A stretch of DNA of 64,000 bases from an uncultured Bacillota bacterium (GTDB taxonomy: Bacteria > Bacillota > Clostridia > Christensenellales > Pumilibacteraceae): positions 26,635-90,634 of the forward strand of contig CASFJH010000031.1 of assembly GCA_949294845.1 (NCBI GenBank), given 5' to 3'. Both the position numbers and the translations under genes were made by a program. Under the pieces are notes generated by a model that was not told the DNA's origin, made no database searches, and saw only the letters and a list, made by a program, of their open reading frames with translations. This document shows positions 1-10,459 of the stretch, piece by piece (positions within the stretch are counted from its first letter, which is position 1; each line of letters starts with the position of its first letter).

Positions 1-103
1 GAAACAGTATTTCGGTGCCGAGCTGCGTTATTCCTATAAAAAGATAGTCAAGAAAAGCATTGCTGATTTTCTGCAGTTGTACGACAATAAAAGCGTCCGT
101 CAT
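1..103 (-). CDS. Phosphatase PAP2-like membrane protein, N-terminus only (partial)
   Basis: The window edge cuts this gene. An ATG at 103 opens a frame that stays open to base 1, giving about 34 residues beginning MTDAFIVVQLQKISNAFLDY and continuing with FIGITQLGTEILF. The pattern (LQ, N.FLD, IT.LG.E) resembles the N-terminus of PAP2-superfamily membrane phosphatases, which start with a short amphipathic segment before the first membrane helix. It follows rsfS by 8 nt on the same strand and would be the last visible gene of the nth-rsfS operon. The ribosome site is weak (GAG about 10 nt upstream). The catalytic motifs lie outside the window, so the call rests on the N-terminal pattern only. 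Confidence 0.5.
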   Translation of the reverse strand, partial: MTDAFIVVQLQKISNAFLDYLFIGITQLGTEILF

Positions 104-111
104 AAGGATAC

Positions 112-495
112 TCAGGCCTTGCGCGTATTCGTTCCGTCAGACCACAGCCTTTCAAGCTGGTAAAACTCGCGCATCTCCTCATAGAATATATGCACGATTA
201 CCGATCCGTAGTCTACGGCAATCCATTTTTTATCGCTGTCGCGGTGCAGCGGTTCTATGCCGAAACCGACGGATAATTTTTCGTCGACGTAATCGGCAAG
301 CGCCTTGACCTGAGTGGTGGACGTCGCCGAAGCTATAACGAAATAATCGGCTATAATCGACCGAGCGGAAATATCTATGACCGTTATGTCGCGGCCCTTC
401 TTTTCTCCGAGAAACTGCGCGACGGCGTCGGCAAGCTTATCGGGAGTGCTTACGTCCTTTACTGCGGCTGTCTTTTCCGAAACCTTTTTTGTCAT
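112..495 (-). CDS. rsfS: Ribosome silencing factor RsfS
   Basis: A 127-residue RsfS/Iojap family protein. Family members bind ribosomal protein L14 and block joining of the 30S and 50S subunits when nutrients are short. The family core is visible in DYFVIASATSTTQVKALADY, then WIAVDYGSVIVHIF and the C-terminal REFYQLERLW. I take the ATG at 495, preceded by AGAGGTAACC; a longer frame reaches 567 but would overlap nadD and lacks a site. The roughly 20-residue Lys/Thr-rich N-terminus before the domain is not conserved in the family. It lies 2 nt after the nadD-yqeK fusion gene, the usual clostridial and bacillar neighbourhood. Confidence 0.93.
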   Translation of the reverse strand: MTKKVSEKTAAVKDVSTPDKLADAVAQFLGEKKGRDITVIDISARSIIADYFVIASATSTTQVKALADYVDEKLSVGFGIEPLHRDSDKKWIAVDYGSVIVHIFYEEMREFYQLERLWSDGTNTRKA

Positions 496-497
496 GG

Positions 498-4268
<3,771 letters not shown>

Positions 4269-4270
4269 AA

Positions 4271-5101
4271 TTATTCCTTCTCTCCGGTAAGCATACAAAC
4301 GTGTCTGCGCTCTTCCGAGCGGTAGACTTTTCCGCGATTAATCGCTTCGTTCCAATCAATGAGATGTCCGTCGAACTCGGGACCGTGCACGCAGGCGTAT
4401 TTGGTTTCACCGCCTACGGTGAGACGGCAGCCTCCGCACATTCCGGTACCGTCGACCATTATCGTGTTCATGCTGACAATTGTCTTTATGCCGTAAGGCC
4501 GCGTCATCTCGGCAACGGCGCGCATCATCGGCATGGGACCTACGGCAAAAACGCAATCGTAATTCTTACCGGAATCGAGCAGTTCCTTAAGCACGTCGGT
4601 AACGAATCCTTTACGGACGTAACTGCCGTCGTCCGTAGTCAGATATAGATTTTTCGCCGCGGCTCTGAACTCGTCCTCGTACATTATAAGCGACTTGTTT
4701 CTTGCGCCTATAATGACGTCGGCCGGCCTGCCTTCCGCCTTGAGGTGTTTAGCCTGAGGATATATTACGGCAGTGCCTATCCCTCCGCCTATAAGCGCCA
4801 CGTTGCCGTATCCGTCCAGCTCGGTGGCGTTCCCCAAAGGCCCGACGAAGTCGGAAATGCTGCCGCCTTGGGGAATCGCGGCAAGCTTCATCGTCGTATA
4901 GCCGACTTCCTGGACAAGCACGGTAACCGTTCCGCGGTCGCGGTCGTAGTCGCAAATGGTCAGCGGTATGCGCTCGCCTTCCTCGTCGGGACGAAGTATG
5001 ATAAACTGCCCCGGGCGCGCGTGCTTCGCAACGGCCGGCGCTTCGATAACGTACTCGTTGACCTTTTCGCACAGCGTTCTCTTTTTAAGTATTTTGTACA
5101 T
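4271..5101 (-). CDS. nfnA: Ferredoxin--NADP reductase subunit alpha / NfnA (sulfide dehydrogenase small-subunit family)
   Basis: A 276-residue protein of the dihydroorotate-dehydrogenase electron-transfer (PyrK/NfnA) family. The N-terminal FAD barrel carries RPDEEGERIPLTICDYD, the middle holds the nucleotide site GNVALIGGGIGTAV, and the C-terminus has the 2Fe-2S ligands in GTGMCGGCRLTVGG plus a later Cys in KYACVHGPEFDGH. The ATG at 5101 (GGAGAG upstream) matches the family N-terminus; the longer frame to 5323 overlaps nth. It overlaps the end of nth by 17 nt and precedes nfnB by 2 nt, so both subunits should be made together. NfnAB balances NADH, NADPH and ferredoxin in strict anaerobes. Confidence 0.9.
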   Translation of the reverse strand: MYKILKKRTLCEKVNEYVIEAPAVAKHARPGQFIILRPDEEGERIPLTICDYDRDRGTVTVLVQEVGYTTMKLAAIPQGGSISDFVGPLGNATELDGYGNVALIGGGIGTAVIYPQAKHLKAEGRPADVIIGARNKSLIMYEDEFRAAAKNLYLTTDDGSYVRKGFVTDVLKELLDSGKNYDCVFAVGPMPMMRAVAEMTRPYGIKTIVSMNTIMVDGTGMCGGCRLTVGGETKYACVHGPEFDGHLIDWNEAINRGKVYRSEERRHVCMLTGEKE

Positions 5102-5717
5102 TTTTCTCTCCGTAATTACAGTATTCTTTGACAGGACATCTCCAACAGGCCGGCGACTGCGATTTACAGCAGTATCTGCCGTGGAAAATGAGCAAATGGT
5201 GCATTCTTGTTTTTTCATCCGGCTTAAGCAGCGCGTCAAGATCTTTTTCGACGTCGTAAGGCGTTTTGCCGTCGGACAATCCCAAGCGGTGGCTAAGTCG
5301 GAACACATGAGTATCGACGGCAATGGCAGGCTCGTGAAAAGCCACGCTCATCATAACGTTAGCGGTTTTTCGCCCTACGCCTCTGAGCGTGATAAGCTCG
5401 TCGAACGTATGCGGCACCTCTCCGCCGAATCGCGTTATTATATCCAACGACGCCGATAAAATGGACGCCGCTTTAGAATGATAGAAGCCGCAGGAATAAA
5501 TAAGCTTTTCAAGCTCCGCCGGCTTAAGCTTGACCATGTCGTAAACCGTAGGCGCAACAGCAAACAGGTCTTTTGTGACAATGTTCACGCGCTTATCGGT
5601 ACACTGCGCGCTGAGAATTACCGAAACGAGCAGCTGATACGTCGTCCCGTATTCCAGCTCGCAATGCGCGTCGGGATATTCCGCTTCCAGCTTGGATATA
5701 ATTTCTTCCGTTTTCAT
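5085..5717 (-). CDS. nth: Endonuclease III
   Basis: A 210-residue bifunctional DNA glycosylase/AP lyase of base-excision repair that removes oxidised pyrimidines. The helix-hairpin-helix LRGVGRKTANVM carries the catalytic Lys117, Asp135 follows in AVDTHVFRLSHRLG, and the 4Fe-4S loop has Cys184-X6-Cys191-X2-Cys194-X5-Cys200. Length and N-terminus match the family, so the ATG at 5717 is very likely right. It has no ribosome site: a TATAAT -10 element ends only 7 nt upstream, which predicts a leaderless mRNA. It is the first gene of the operon that continues to rsfS. Confidence 0.96.
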   Translation of the reverse strand: MKTEEIISKLEAEYPDAHCELEYGTTYQLLVSVILSAQCTDKRVNIVTKDLFAVAPTVYDMVKLKPAELEKLIYSCGFYHSKAASILSASLDIITRFGGEVPHTFDELITLRGVGRKTANVMMSVAFHEPAIAVDTHVFRLSHRLGLSDGKTPYDVEKDLDALLKPDEKTRMHHLLIFHGRYCCKSQSPACWRCPVKEYCNYGEKNVQNT

Positions 5718-5724
5718 CGTACAA

Positions 5725-5754
5725 ATTATATCATATAACGGCAGCTCAAGTCAA
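5725..5754 (-). promoter_or_regulatory. Promoter of nth operon (predicted leaderless)
   Basis: On the minus strand TTGACT (5749-5754), an 18-nt spacer and TATAAT (5725-5730) form a strong housekeeping promoter. Only 7 nt separate the -10 from the nth ATG, so transcription should start at or one base before the ATG. Confidence 0.75.
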
Positions 5755-5792
5755 CTTCCGGACGCTGTATCGGCTATTTAACGCGATAAATT

Positions 5793-7154
5793 TCAATCGG
5801 CCGGTAAATTATTTTGCTCCTTGTCGCATGAATCCGGCTCCTCTGCCGGCACGGTTTCCGCCGGACGCGCGTTACCGTGGCGCACGAACGACATAGTAAC
5901 AAAAGCGAGCGCCGCAAAAGTAAGCGCGTAAGGCAAAAGAGCGCGCGGCGTGATGTAGTCCATACACAGACCGGCAAAAAACGGCGTCGTTGCCTGAGCG
6001 CCCATGGCGAACGCATAGTACAGTCCCGTATACGCGCCCGTAGTTTCCTCGGTGGCGAGCTCCACGCTCATTACGAACGAATGGACGTTTATGGTCGCCC
6101 AACCGGCGCCCACGAATATGAACACGGGATACATCGCCGCTTTGATAACCGCAGTCTGAGTCGTGGAGAAAATGAGCACGGTGCCGAACGCCAGACCTAT
6201 TACCATAAGCACGACTCCTATAAGCACCGTAAACTTACGGCCGATCCTTTTGCCTAAAAACACAGACGGAATAAACATACACGCCGCGGAAACCTGCGCC
6301 ACGATAAGCGGAAGCTCGAAGTCCATTCCGAGTATTTCCTGCGAAAATACCGAAAAGTGAGTTGTAAGGCTGTTGTAGGCCATATACCACAGAAAAACCG
6401 ACGCGAGAATGAGGAAAAGACTTGTAAGCTGCCCGCGCGAAAGCGTTCTGAGCACGGCGCGCGTCGATACTTTTTCCTTTACTTCGTCGTTTTCGTCCTC
6501 GTCGATCCCCAGCCGGCGCAGCAGCTCGGCTTTTTCTTCGGCCATCTTGTTTTCGTCCACCTTTACGGCCATAATAACAGACGAAGCGACCATTAAAAAA
6601 ACTATTATGGAAAAGAGTATCCAGTTATCCGCTTTGCCGCGGAGAAACATACTCAGTATAAGAAATATCAGTCCGCCGACAAGTCCCATTATATTTATGA
6701 CCGCATTCGCAGGACTGCGTATCGGTTTGGGCGTTACGTCGGGCATGAGCGCTACTGCAGGAGTGCGGTAAAGGCACATAAAAACCAGAACGAAAGCGGT
6801 CATGGATATCATCAGCGCAAAATTGCGCTGGCTGTGTCCCAAGTTCAGCAGCATGAAAGTAACTGCGGCAAGTATCGACCCGCATACGATAAACGGTATG
6901 CGTCGCCCGAATTTATTGCGCCATTTCATAGGAAACCTGTCGGACAATATCCCCATGAACGGCAGCAGCACCAGAGCGAGGACGTTATCCATTATCATTA
7001 CTATGCTGTACTGCGAATAATTCAGGCCGAAATCGGTCAGGTACAGAGGCATCAGAGTATCGTAAGCCTGCCAGAAAATAGAGATCGTGAAAAAAGCAAG
7101 TCCCACCAATATAGTGCGCGGGATATTAAGCTTAAGCTTGGCTTCCGCAGCCAT
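5793..7154 (-). CDS. MFS transporter (SLC45/sugar:cation symporter-like)
   Basis: A 453-residue integral membrane protein with about 12 predicted helices and a short cytoplasmic loop of charged residues (MAEEKAELLRRLGIDEDENDE) in the middle. The N-terminal half has PLYLTDFGLNYSQYSIVMIM and GILSDRFPMKWRNKFGRRIP, the MFS loop 2-3 motif in the variant seen in SLC45-like and GPH-type sugar carriers. The substrate cannot be told from sequence and no sugar-use genes are adjacent. ATG at 7154 follows GGAGGTAA. It stands alone between its own promoter and the nth promoter region. The C-terminal tail is short and Glu/Pro-rich. Confidence 0.82.
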   Translation of the reverse strand: MAAEAKLKLNIPRTILVGLAFFTISIFWQAYDTLMPLYLTDFGLNYSQYSIVMIMDNVLALVLLPFMGILSDRFPMKWRNKFGRRIPFIVCGSILAAVTFMLLNLGHSQRNFALMISMTAFVLVFMCLYRTPAVALMPDVTPKPIRSPANAVINIMGLVGGLIFLILSMFLRGKADNWILFSIIVFLMVASSVIMAVKVDENKMAEEKAELLRRLGIDEDENDEVKEKVSTRAVLRTLSRGQLTSLFLILASVFLWYMAYNSLTTHFSVFSQEILGMDFELPLIVAQVSAACMFIPSVFLGKRIGRKFTVLIGVVLMVIGLAFGTVLIFSTTQTAVIKAAMYPVFIFVGAGWATINVHSFVMSVELATEETTGAYTGLYYAFAMGAQATTPFFAGLCMDYITPRALLPYALTFAALAFVTMSFVRHGNARPAETVPAEEPDSCDKEQNNLPAD

Positions 7155-7183
7155 CAGGTTTACCTCCGTATTTTACTGTCTTT

Positions 7184-7213
7184 ATTATAGCATACCGATA
7201 TAACGGAAGTAAA
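7184..7213 (-). promoter_or_regulatory. Promoter of the MFS transporter gene
   Basis: Minus-strand TTTACT (7208-7213), 18-nt spacer, TATAAT (7184-7189), about 30 nt before the transporter ATG at 7154. Confidence 0.65.
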
Positions 7214-7241
7214 TACGTTTTATGAAAAAACTTGAAATATT

Positions 7242-7493
7242 TTACAGCTCTCTGCCCGTTATTTCTCCGCGCACGTTGACCGAATAAACGCCGGCAAACC
7301 TTTCGCTGCGGAACGTTCCGAGCACGCGTCTTGCCGCTTCGAAATTGTTCTGCTCCACTCTGACGCTCAGACCGCAGCCGAGACCGAGCTCGCGCGGAGT
7401 GTTGACTATTGTGCCTCTGACTCCCTCGCGCCGCAAAACGTCGTAAAAATTCATCGCCGCGCTGCGTGAGCGAAAAGAAAAAATGTAACGCAT
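7242..7493 (-). CDS. DUF3343 small protein (putative Se/S carrier-like)
   Basis: An 83-residue protein of the DUF3343 family. Visible family traits are the N-terminal YIFSFRSRSAAMNFYDVLRREG, the short TPRELGLGCGLSVRV stretch with its single Cys in a GLGCGLS context, and the small alpha/beta length. The family is often found beside cysteine desulfurase-like or selenium/sulfur genes and is named a putative Se/S carrier on that basis; the biochemical role is not established. Here it is divergent from a class-V aminotransferase-fold cysteine desulfurase gene 98 bp away. ATG at 7493 follows GGAAGAGG. Confidence 0.8.
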   Translation of the reverse strand: MRYIFSFRSRSAAMNFYDVLRREGVRGTIVNTPRELGLGCGLSVRVEQNNFEAARRVLGTFRSERFAGVYSVNVRGEITGREL

Positions 7494-7549
7494 ATGTCCT
7501 CTTCCTTTGAATATATTTTGTCGAATCGGTGTCTTTTCAGACGCTTTCT

Positions 7550-7566
7550 GTAATATTATATATTAC
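7550..7566. promoter_or_regulatory. AT-rich inverted repeat in the DUF3343/desulfurase divergent region
   Basis: GTAATAT, three bases, ATATTAC: a perfect 7-bp inverted repeat 26 nt upstream of the desulfurase GTG. It could be an operator or simply overlap an AT-rich -10 region; no clear -35 is visible. Confidence 0.35.
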
Positions 7567-7591
7567 ATTATATTTCCGAGAGGTAACGGCA

Positions 7592-8716
7592 GTGATATAT
7601 TTCGACAATTCGGCGACCACCCGCTTTAAACCCGAATGCGTTATAAACGCAATGGTAAACGCAATGAAGTTTCTCAGCGCAAACCCAGGCAGAAGCGGCC
7701 ATTCCGCAAGCGTCAAAGCGAGTCTGCTGGTTCACCGCGCACGCTGCAGAGTCGCCGGTTTAGTCAATGCCGATCCTTCGAGAGTGATTTTTACCCTCAA
7801 TTGTTCGGACGCGCTCAATATGGCAGTTCTCGGCACCGCAAAAAAAGGCGGCCACGTCATAACCAGTATGTGCGAGCATAACTCGGTGCTCAGACCGCTG
7901 TTCGAGCTCAGGCGCGAAGGCGTAATTGAGCTTACTGTTTTAAAACCGTGCTCGTCGGGACACGTTTCGGCGGAGGACGCGGAACGCGCGATAAGAAAGA
8001 ATACTTATATGATCGCTATAGGCAGTATGTCCAACGTTACCGGAAGCGTGGCGCCGGTTCACGACCTCGGACGGATATGCCGCAAAAACGGACTGCTCTA
8101 TCTGTGCGACGCTGCGCAAAGCGGCGGTTATACCGATATTAATATGCGTGAAAGCAACATCGATATGCTCGCTCTCGCTCCGCATAAAGGCCTGCACGCC
8201 CCTATGGGCGTCGGCGTGCTCGCGCTCAGCGAACGCGTTTCGCCCAATCCGATACGTTTCGGCGGAACCGGCACCATGTCCGAAAGCGTCTATCAGCCGA
8301 TGGATATACCCGAAGGCTTTGAAACGGGAACGCTGCCTCTTCCGGCTATAGCCGGGCTTACAGCCGGCATTTCCTGGGTAGAAGCAAACGCGCACGACTT
8401 CAGACCGAAGCTGTCGTCGCTGTCCGACTATCTGCTGTCCCGTCTTAAAAAAATATCGGGCGTCACCGTTTATACTCCGTCGGCGCACGGCGCAATAGCC
8501 GCTTTCAATATCCGCGACTATAAGTCTGAGCACGTTGCCGACATACTCAGCTCCGAATATGACATTGCGGTAAGAAGCGGACTTCACTGCGCGCCGAAGA
8601 TGCACGAATTTCTCGGCACGACGGCTCAGGGCATCGTGCGCGCATCGTTAGGCTGCGATAACACGAAAGAACAGTGCGATTTTCTGCTGCAGGCAGTTTC
8701 GGAAATTGCCGACTGA
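7592..8716 (+). CDS. Cysteine desulfurase-like PLP enzyme (class V aminotransferase fold)
   Basis: A 374-residue PLP enzyme of the NifS/IscS/Csd group. It opens with IYFDNSATTRFKP, carries the PLP-lysine context LAPHKGLHAPMGVG and the catalytic cysteine in VRSGLHCAPKMHEFLGT (about residue 333), followed by GIVRASLGC. Family members remove sulfur (or selenium) from cysteine to leave an enzyme persulfide. The start is GTG 7592, with GAGAGG upstream and a sequence that begins directly at the family motif; the frame to 7529 lacks a site. The DUF3343 gene is divergent just upstream. The gene ends exactly where the convergent subtilase gene ends: the two stop codons abut. Confidence 0.88.
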   Translation: MIYFDNSATTRFKPECVINAMVNAMKFLSANPGRSGHSASVKASLLVHRARCRVAGLVNADPSRVIFTLNCSDALNMAVLGTAKKGGHVITSMCEHNSVLRPLFELRREGVIELTVLKPCSSGHVSAEDAERAIRKNTYMIAIGSMSNVTGSVAPVHDLGRICRKNGLLYLCDAAQSGGYTDINMRESNIDMLALAPHKGLHAPMGVGVLALSERVSPNPIRFGGTGTMSESVYQPMDIPEGFETGTLPLPAIAGLTAGISWVEANAHDFRPKLSSLSDYLLSRLKKISGVTVYTPSAHGAIAAFNIRDYKSEHVADILSSEYDIAVRSGLHCAPKMHEFLGTTAQGIVRASLGCDNTKEQCDFLLQAVSEIAD

Positions 8717-9760
8717 TCACACTCCGAACGATTCGTATATATTTTGACGGAACAGTTCCGCGCTTATAATTCCCGCGCCGCATACATTTGCGCCGCAGCC
8801 GGCTACGCGTTCGCACGAGTTTACGATAATCTCTTTTACCTTGTCCGGAACAACGTCAGGCGCCACCTCGTACACGAGCGCGGCAAGCGCTGCGATCTGC
8901 GGCGCCGACATACTTGTGCCGCTGTTGCATCCGTAACGTTCCGACGACGCCGAAAGCACGTTTTCAGCAGGCGCAAGCATATCCGGCTTATTGCAGTTCG
9001 CCGCCGGTCCGCGCGACGAAAATTCAGCTACGTTATCGCCCTTTGAGCCGCCGACGGCGATTACGTCGGGACTGGCGGCCGGCGATAAAACTGTTCCGCC
9101 CTTAGGCCCCAGATTGCCTGCGCTTGCGACTACCGTTATACCGCTTTTCCACAGCGCTTCCGCGCCCAGCATAAGCGGATCGTTTTCGCCCGACGGCAAC
9201 GCCCCGAACGACATATTTACCACGCGGATGTTGTATTTCTTTCTGTTGGAAAATATCCACTGCATCCCTTCCAGAATATTGAGCGCGTTGCCCTCTCCCT
9301 TTGCGTCAACGGCTTTTATTACCGCCAGTCCGGCCTTGTATGCCGCCGCCCGCACCGTTCCGCAGCTCATCGCGCCGTTACCGGCTATTATTCCGCACAC
9401 CGCAGTGCCGTGTCCATTGTCATCGTAAGGCGTCTCGTAACCGTTTATAAAATCCCTGAACGCCACTATACGATTGCGCATAAGCATAAAATCCAGGTGC
9501 GGCGAAATGCCGGTATCTATCACCGCTACGGTAACGTTCTTTCCCGTAAAAGGTAAAACGTATGCGCGTTCTGCCGGCAAAGCGCAGGAAACATCGGCAA
9601 AAACCGGCGCGCATCTGAACGCTTTAATTCCGCGCGCCGAAACAAACGGAAGCGCGCACGGCTCTATTTCCGCGCCTGTACGGCAAATGAACGGATAGCT
9701 GTATACGCGTCCGAAAATTCTTTCAGGCGGACGTCCGCCTTCGAATATGTAGCTTTCCAA
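8717..9760 (-). CDS. Subtilisin-like serine protease (S8 family), no signal peptide
   Basis: A 347-residue S8 peptidase. The triad is intact: Asp82 in VAVIDTGISPHLD, His117 in DNGHGTAVCGIIAGNG, Ser283 in GTSMSAPQIAALAALV; the oxyanion Asn216 lies in VASAGNLGP. No signal peptide or membrane helix is visible, so it may act in the cytosol or be released by an unconventional route. The N-terminal 75 residues could be a short propeptide. The likely start is TTG 9760, three bases after the stop of the small gene upstream, with only a weak AGG site, which suggests coupling to that gene. The stop abuts the desulfurase stop with no spacer. Confidence 0.88.
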   Translation of the reverse strand: MESYIFEGGRPPERIFGRVYSYPFICRTGAEIEPCALPFVSARGIKAFRCAPVFADVSCALPAERAYVLPFTGKNVTVAVIDTGISPHLDFMLMRNRIVAFRDFINGYETPYDDNGHGTAVCGIIAGNGAMSCGTVRAAAYKAGLAVIKAVDAKGEGNALNILEGMQWIFSNRKKYNIRVVNMSFGALPSGENDPLMLGAEALWKSGITVVASAGNLGPKGGTVLSPAASPDVIAVGGSKGDNVAEFSSRGPAANCNKPDMLAPAENVLSASSERYGCNSGTSMSAPQIAALAALVYEVAPDVVPDKVKEIIVNSCERVAGCGANVCGAGIISAELFRQNIYESFGV

Positions 9761-9763
9761 CCG

Positions 9764-10027
9764 TTATTCGCTGCCTAACAGATTGATGAGGTTATTCATT
9801 CTCTCGCGCTGGCTGTCAGACAGGTAAGGCGCCATCATCGACGCAAACCGTATCAGTTCTTCGGGATTGAAGGTTCCGTCCTTTTTCGATTTTTCAACCG
9901 ATTCGGTAAGCTTTGCGACCAACTCGTCCTCGTTGAGAGATCCGTATTTGGCCATAGCTTCTTTGGCGAGTTTTTCGGGGTCTGTCGTTCCGCACGAGCT
10001 TTTTTTGAAATTTTTCAGCTGCCGCAT
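9764..10027 (-). CDS. Small conserved-looking helical protein of unknown function
   Basis: An 87-residue soluble protein that I do not recognise. It is rich in Lys, Glu and Met and is predicted mostly helical: an N-terminal basic stretch (MRQLKNFKKSSCG), then PEKLAKEAMAKYGSLNEDEL and a C-terminal RFASMMAPYLSDSQRERMNN. ATG 10027 has GAGGTG upstream; an in-frame start at 10072 has none. It precedes the subtilase gene by 3 nt and is divergent from another small unknown. The single Cys at residue 12 or so is in SSCGTTD. Co-transcription suggests a link to the protease, as substrate, inhibitor or adaptor, but nothing in the sequence shows which. Confidence 0.65.
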   Translation of the reverse strand: MRQLKNFKKSSCGTTDPEKLAKEAMAKYGSLNEDELVAKLTESVEKSKKDGTFNPEELIRFASMMAPYLSDSQRERMNNLINLLGSE

Positions 10028-10058
10028 ATGCGCACCTCGTAATTTGAGTCTACTGTAA

Positions 10059-10076
10059 TTATATGCCGGCATATAA
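10059..10076. promoter_or_regulatory. Perfect 18-bp palindrome between two divergent small genes
   Basis: TTATATGCCGGCATATAA is its own reverse complement. It contains a TATAAT -10-like element reading left (10058-10063) and TATAAA reading right (10072-10077), so a dimeric repressor bound here could control both directions. Confidence 0.5.
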
Positions 10077-10101
10077 ATAATAGTGTAAGGAAGGTGAAAT
10101 T

Positions 10102-10326
10102 ATGGACTTATCAGCAATTCTGCCGCTGCTGCTGAGATCCGGCGGCGACCGATCCGATCTTCTCGCTTCTCTGCTGCCAGAGAACGATAAAACCGCCGAA
10201 ATGATGAAACTCGTTTCGGTAATGAACGAAGGAAAAAAGAAACCCGTCGGACTTAAACCCATAAGGACGATAGCTCCCGACGATATACTGGGCGCAATGA
10301 TAAAATATTTTGAAAGGCCGGCATAA
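10102..10326 (+). CDS. Small protein of unknown function (74 aa)
   Basis: A 74-residue protein that I do not recognise. It starts MDLSAILPLLLRSGGDRSDL, has a Met/Leu-rich middle (TAEMMKLVSVMNEGKKKP) and ends DDILGAMIKYFERPA. It looks soluble and largely helical, with no signal peptide. The ribosome site GGAAGGTG precedes ATG 10102. It is divergent from the small gene at 9764-10027 across a perfect palindrome, and both proteins share a leaning to short Met-rich helices, so joint control is plausible. The stop codon sits in the loop of a GC hairpin (10316-10336). Confidence 0.6.
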   Translation: MDLSAILPLLLRSGGDRSDLLASLLPENDKTAEMMKLVSVMNEGKKKPVGLKPIRTIAPDDILGAMIKYFERPA

Positions 10327-10410
10327 AAAGCCGGCCCGGGTTAAGCCTGTCATAATAACAGCTCATGACATATCCCGACGTTAGACGAATATTTTAACGG
10401 CCGGCGCGAT

Positions 10411-10443
10411 AAGAAAAGCCGGACAGCTCATATGCCGTCCGGC
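10411..10443 (-). terminator. Terminator of the malic enzyme gene
   Basis: Minus-strand hairpin with 7-bp stem GCCGGAC/GTCCGGC (10418-10443) followed by TTTTCTT, 17 nt after the malic enzyme stop codon. Confidence 0.75.
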
Positions 10444-10459
10444 GAAAATTGAAAGCGTT

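Noticed and set aside
2..163. Open frame on the plus strand at the left edge (ends TAA 161-163), Lys/Tyr-rich
   Set aside because: It overlaps the end of rsfS by 52 nt and the PAP2-like gene on the opposite strand; the minus-strand reading has a family pattern and this one has none.
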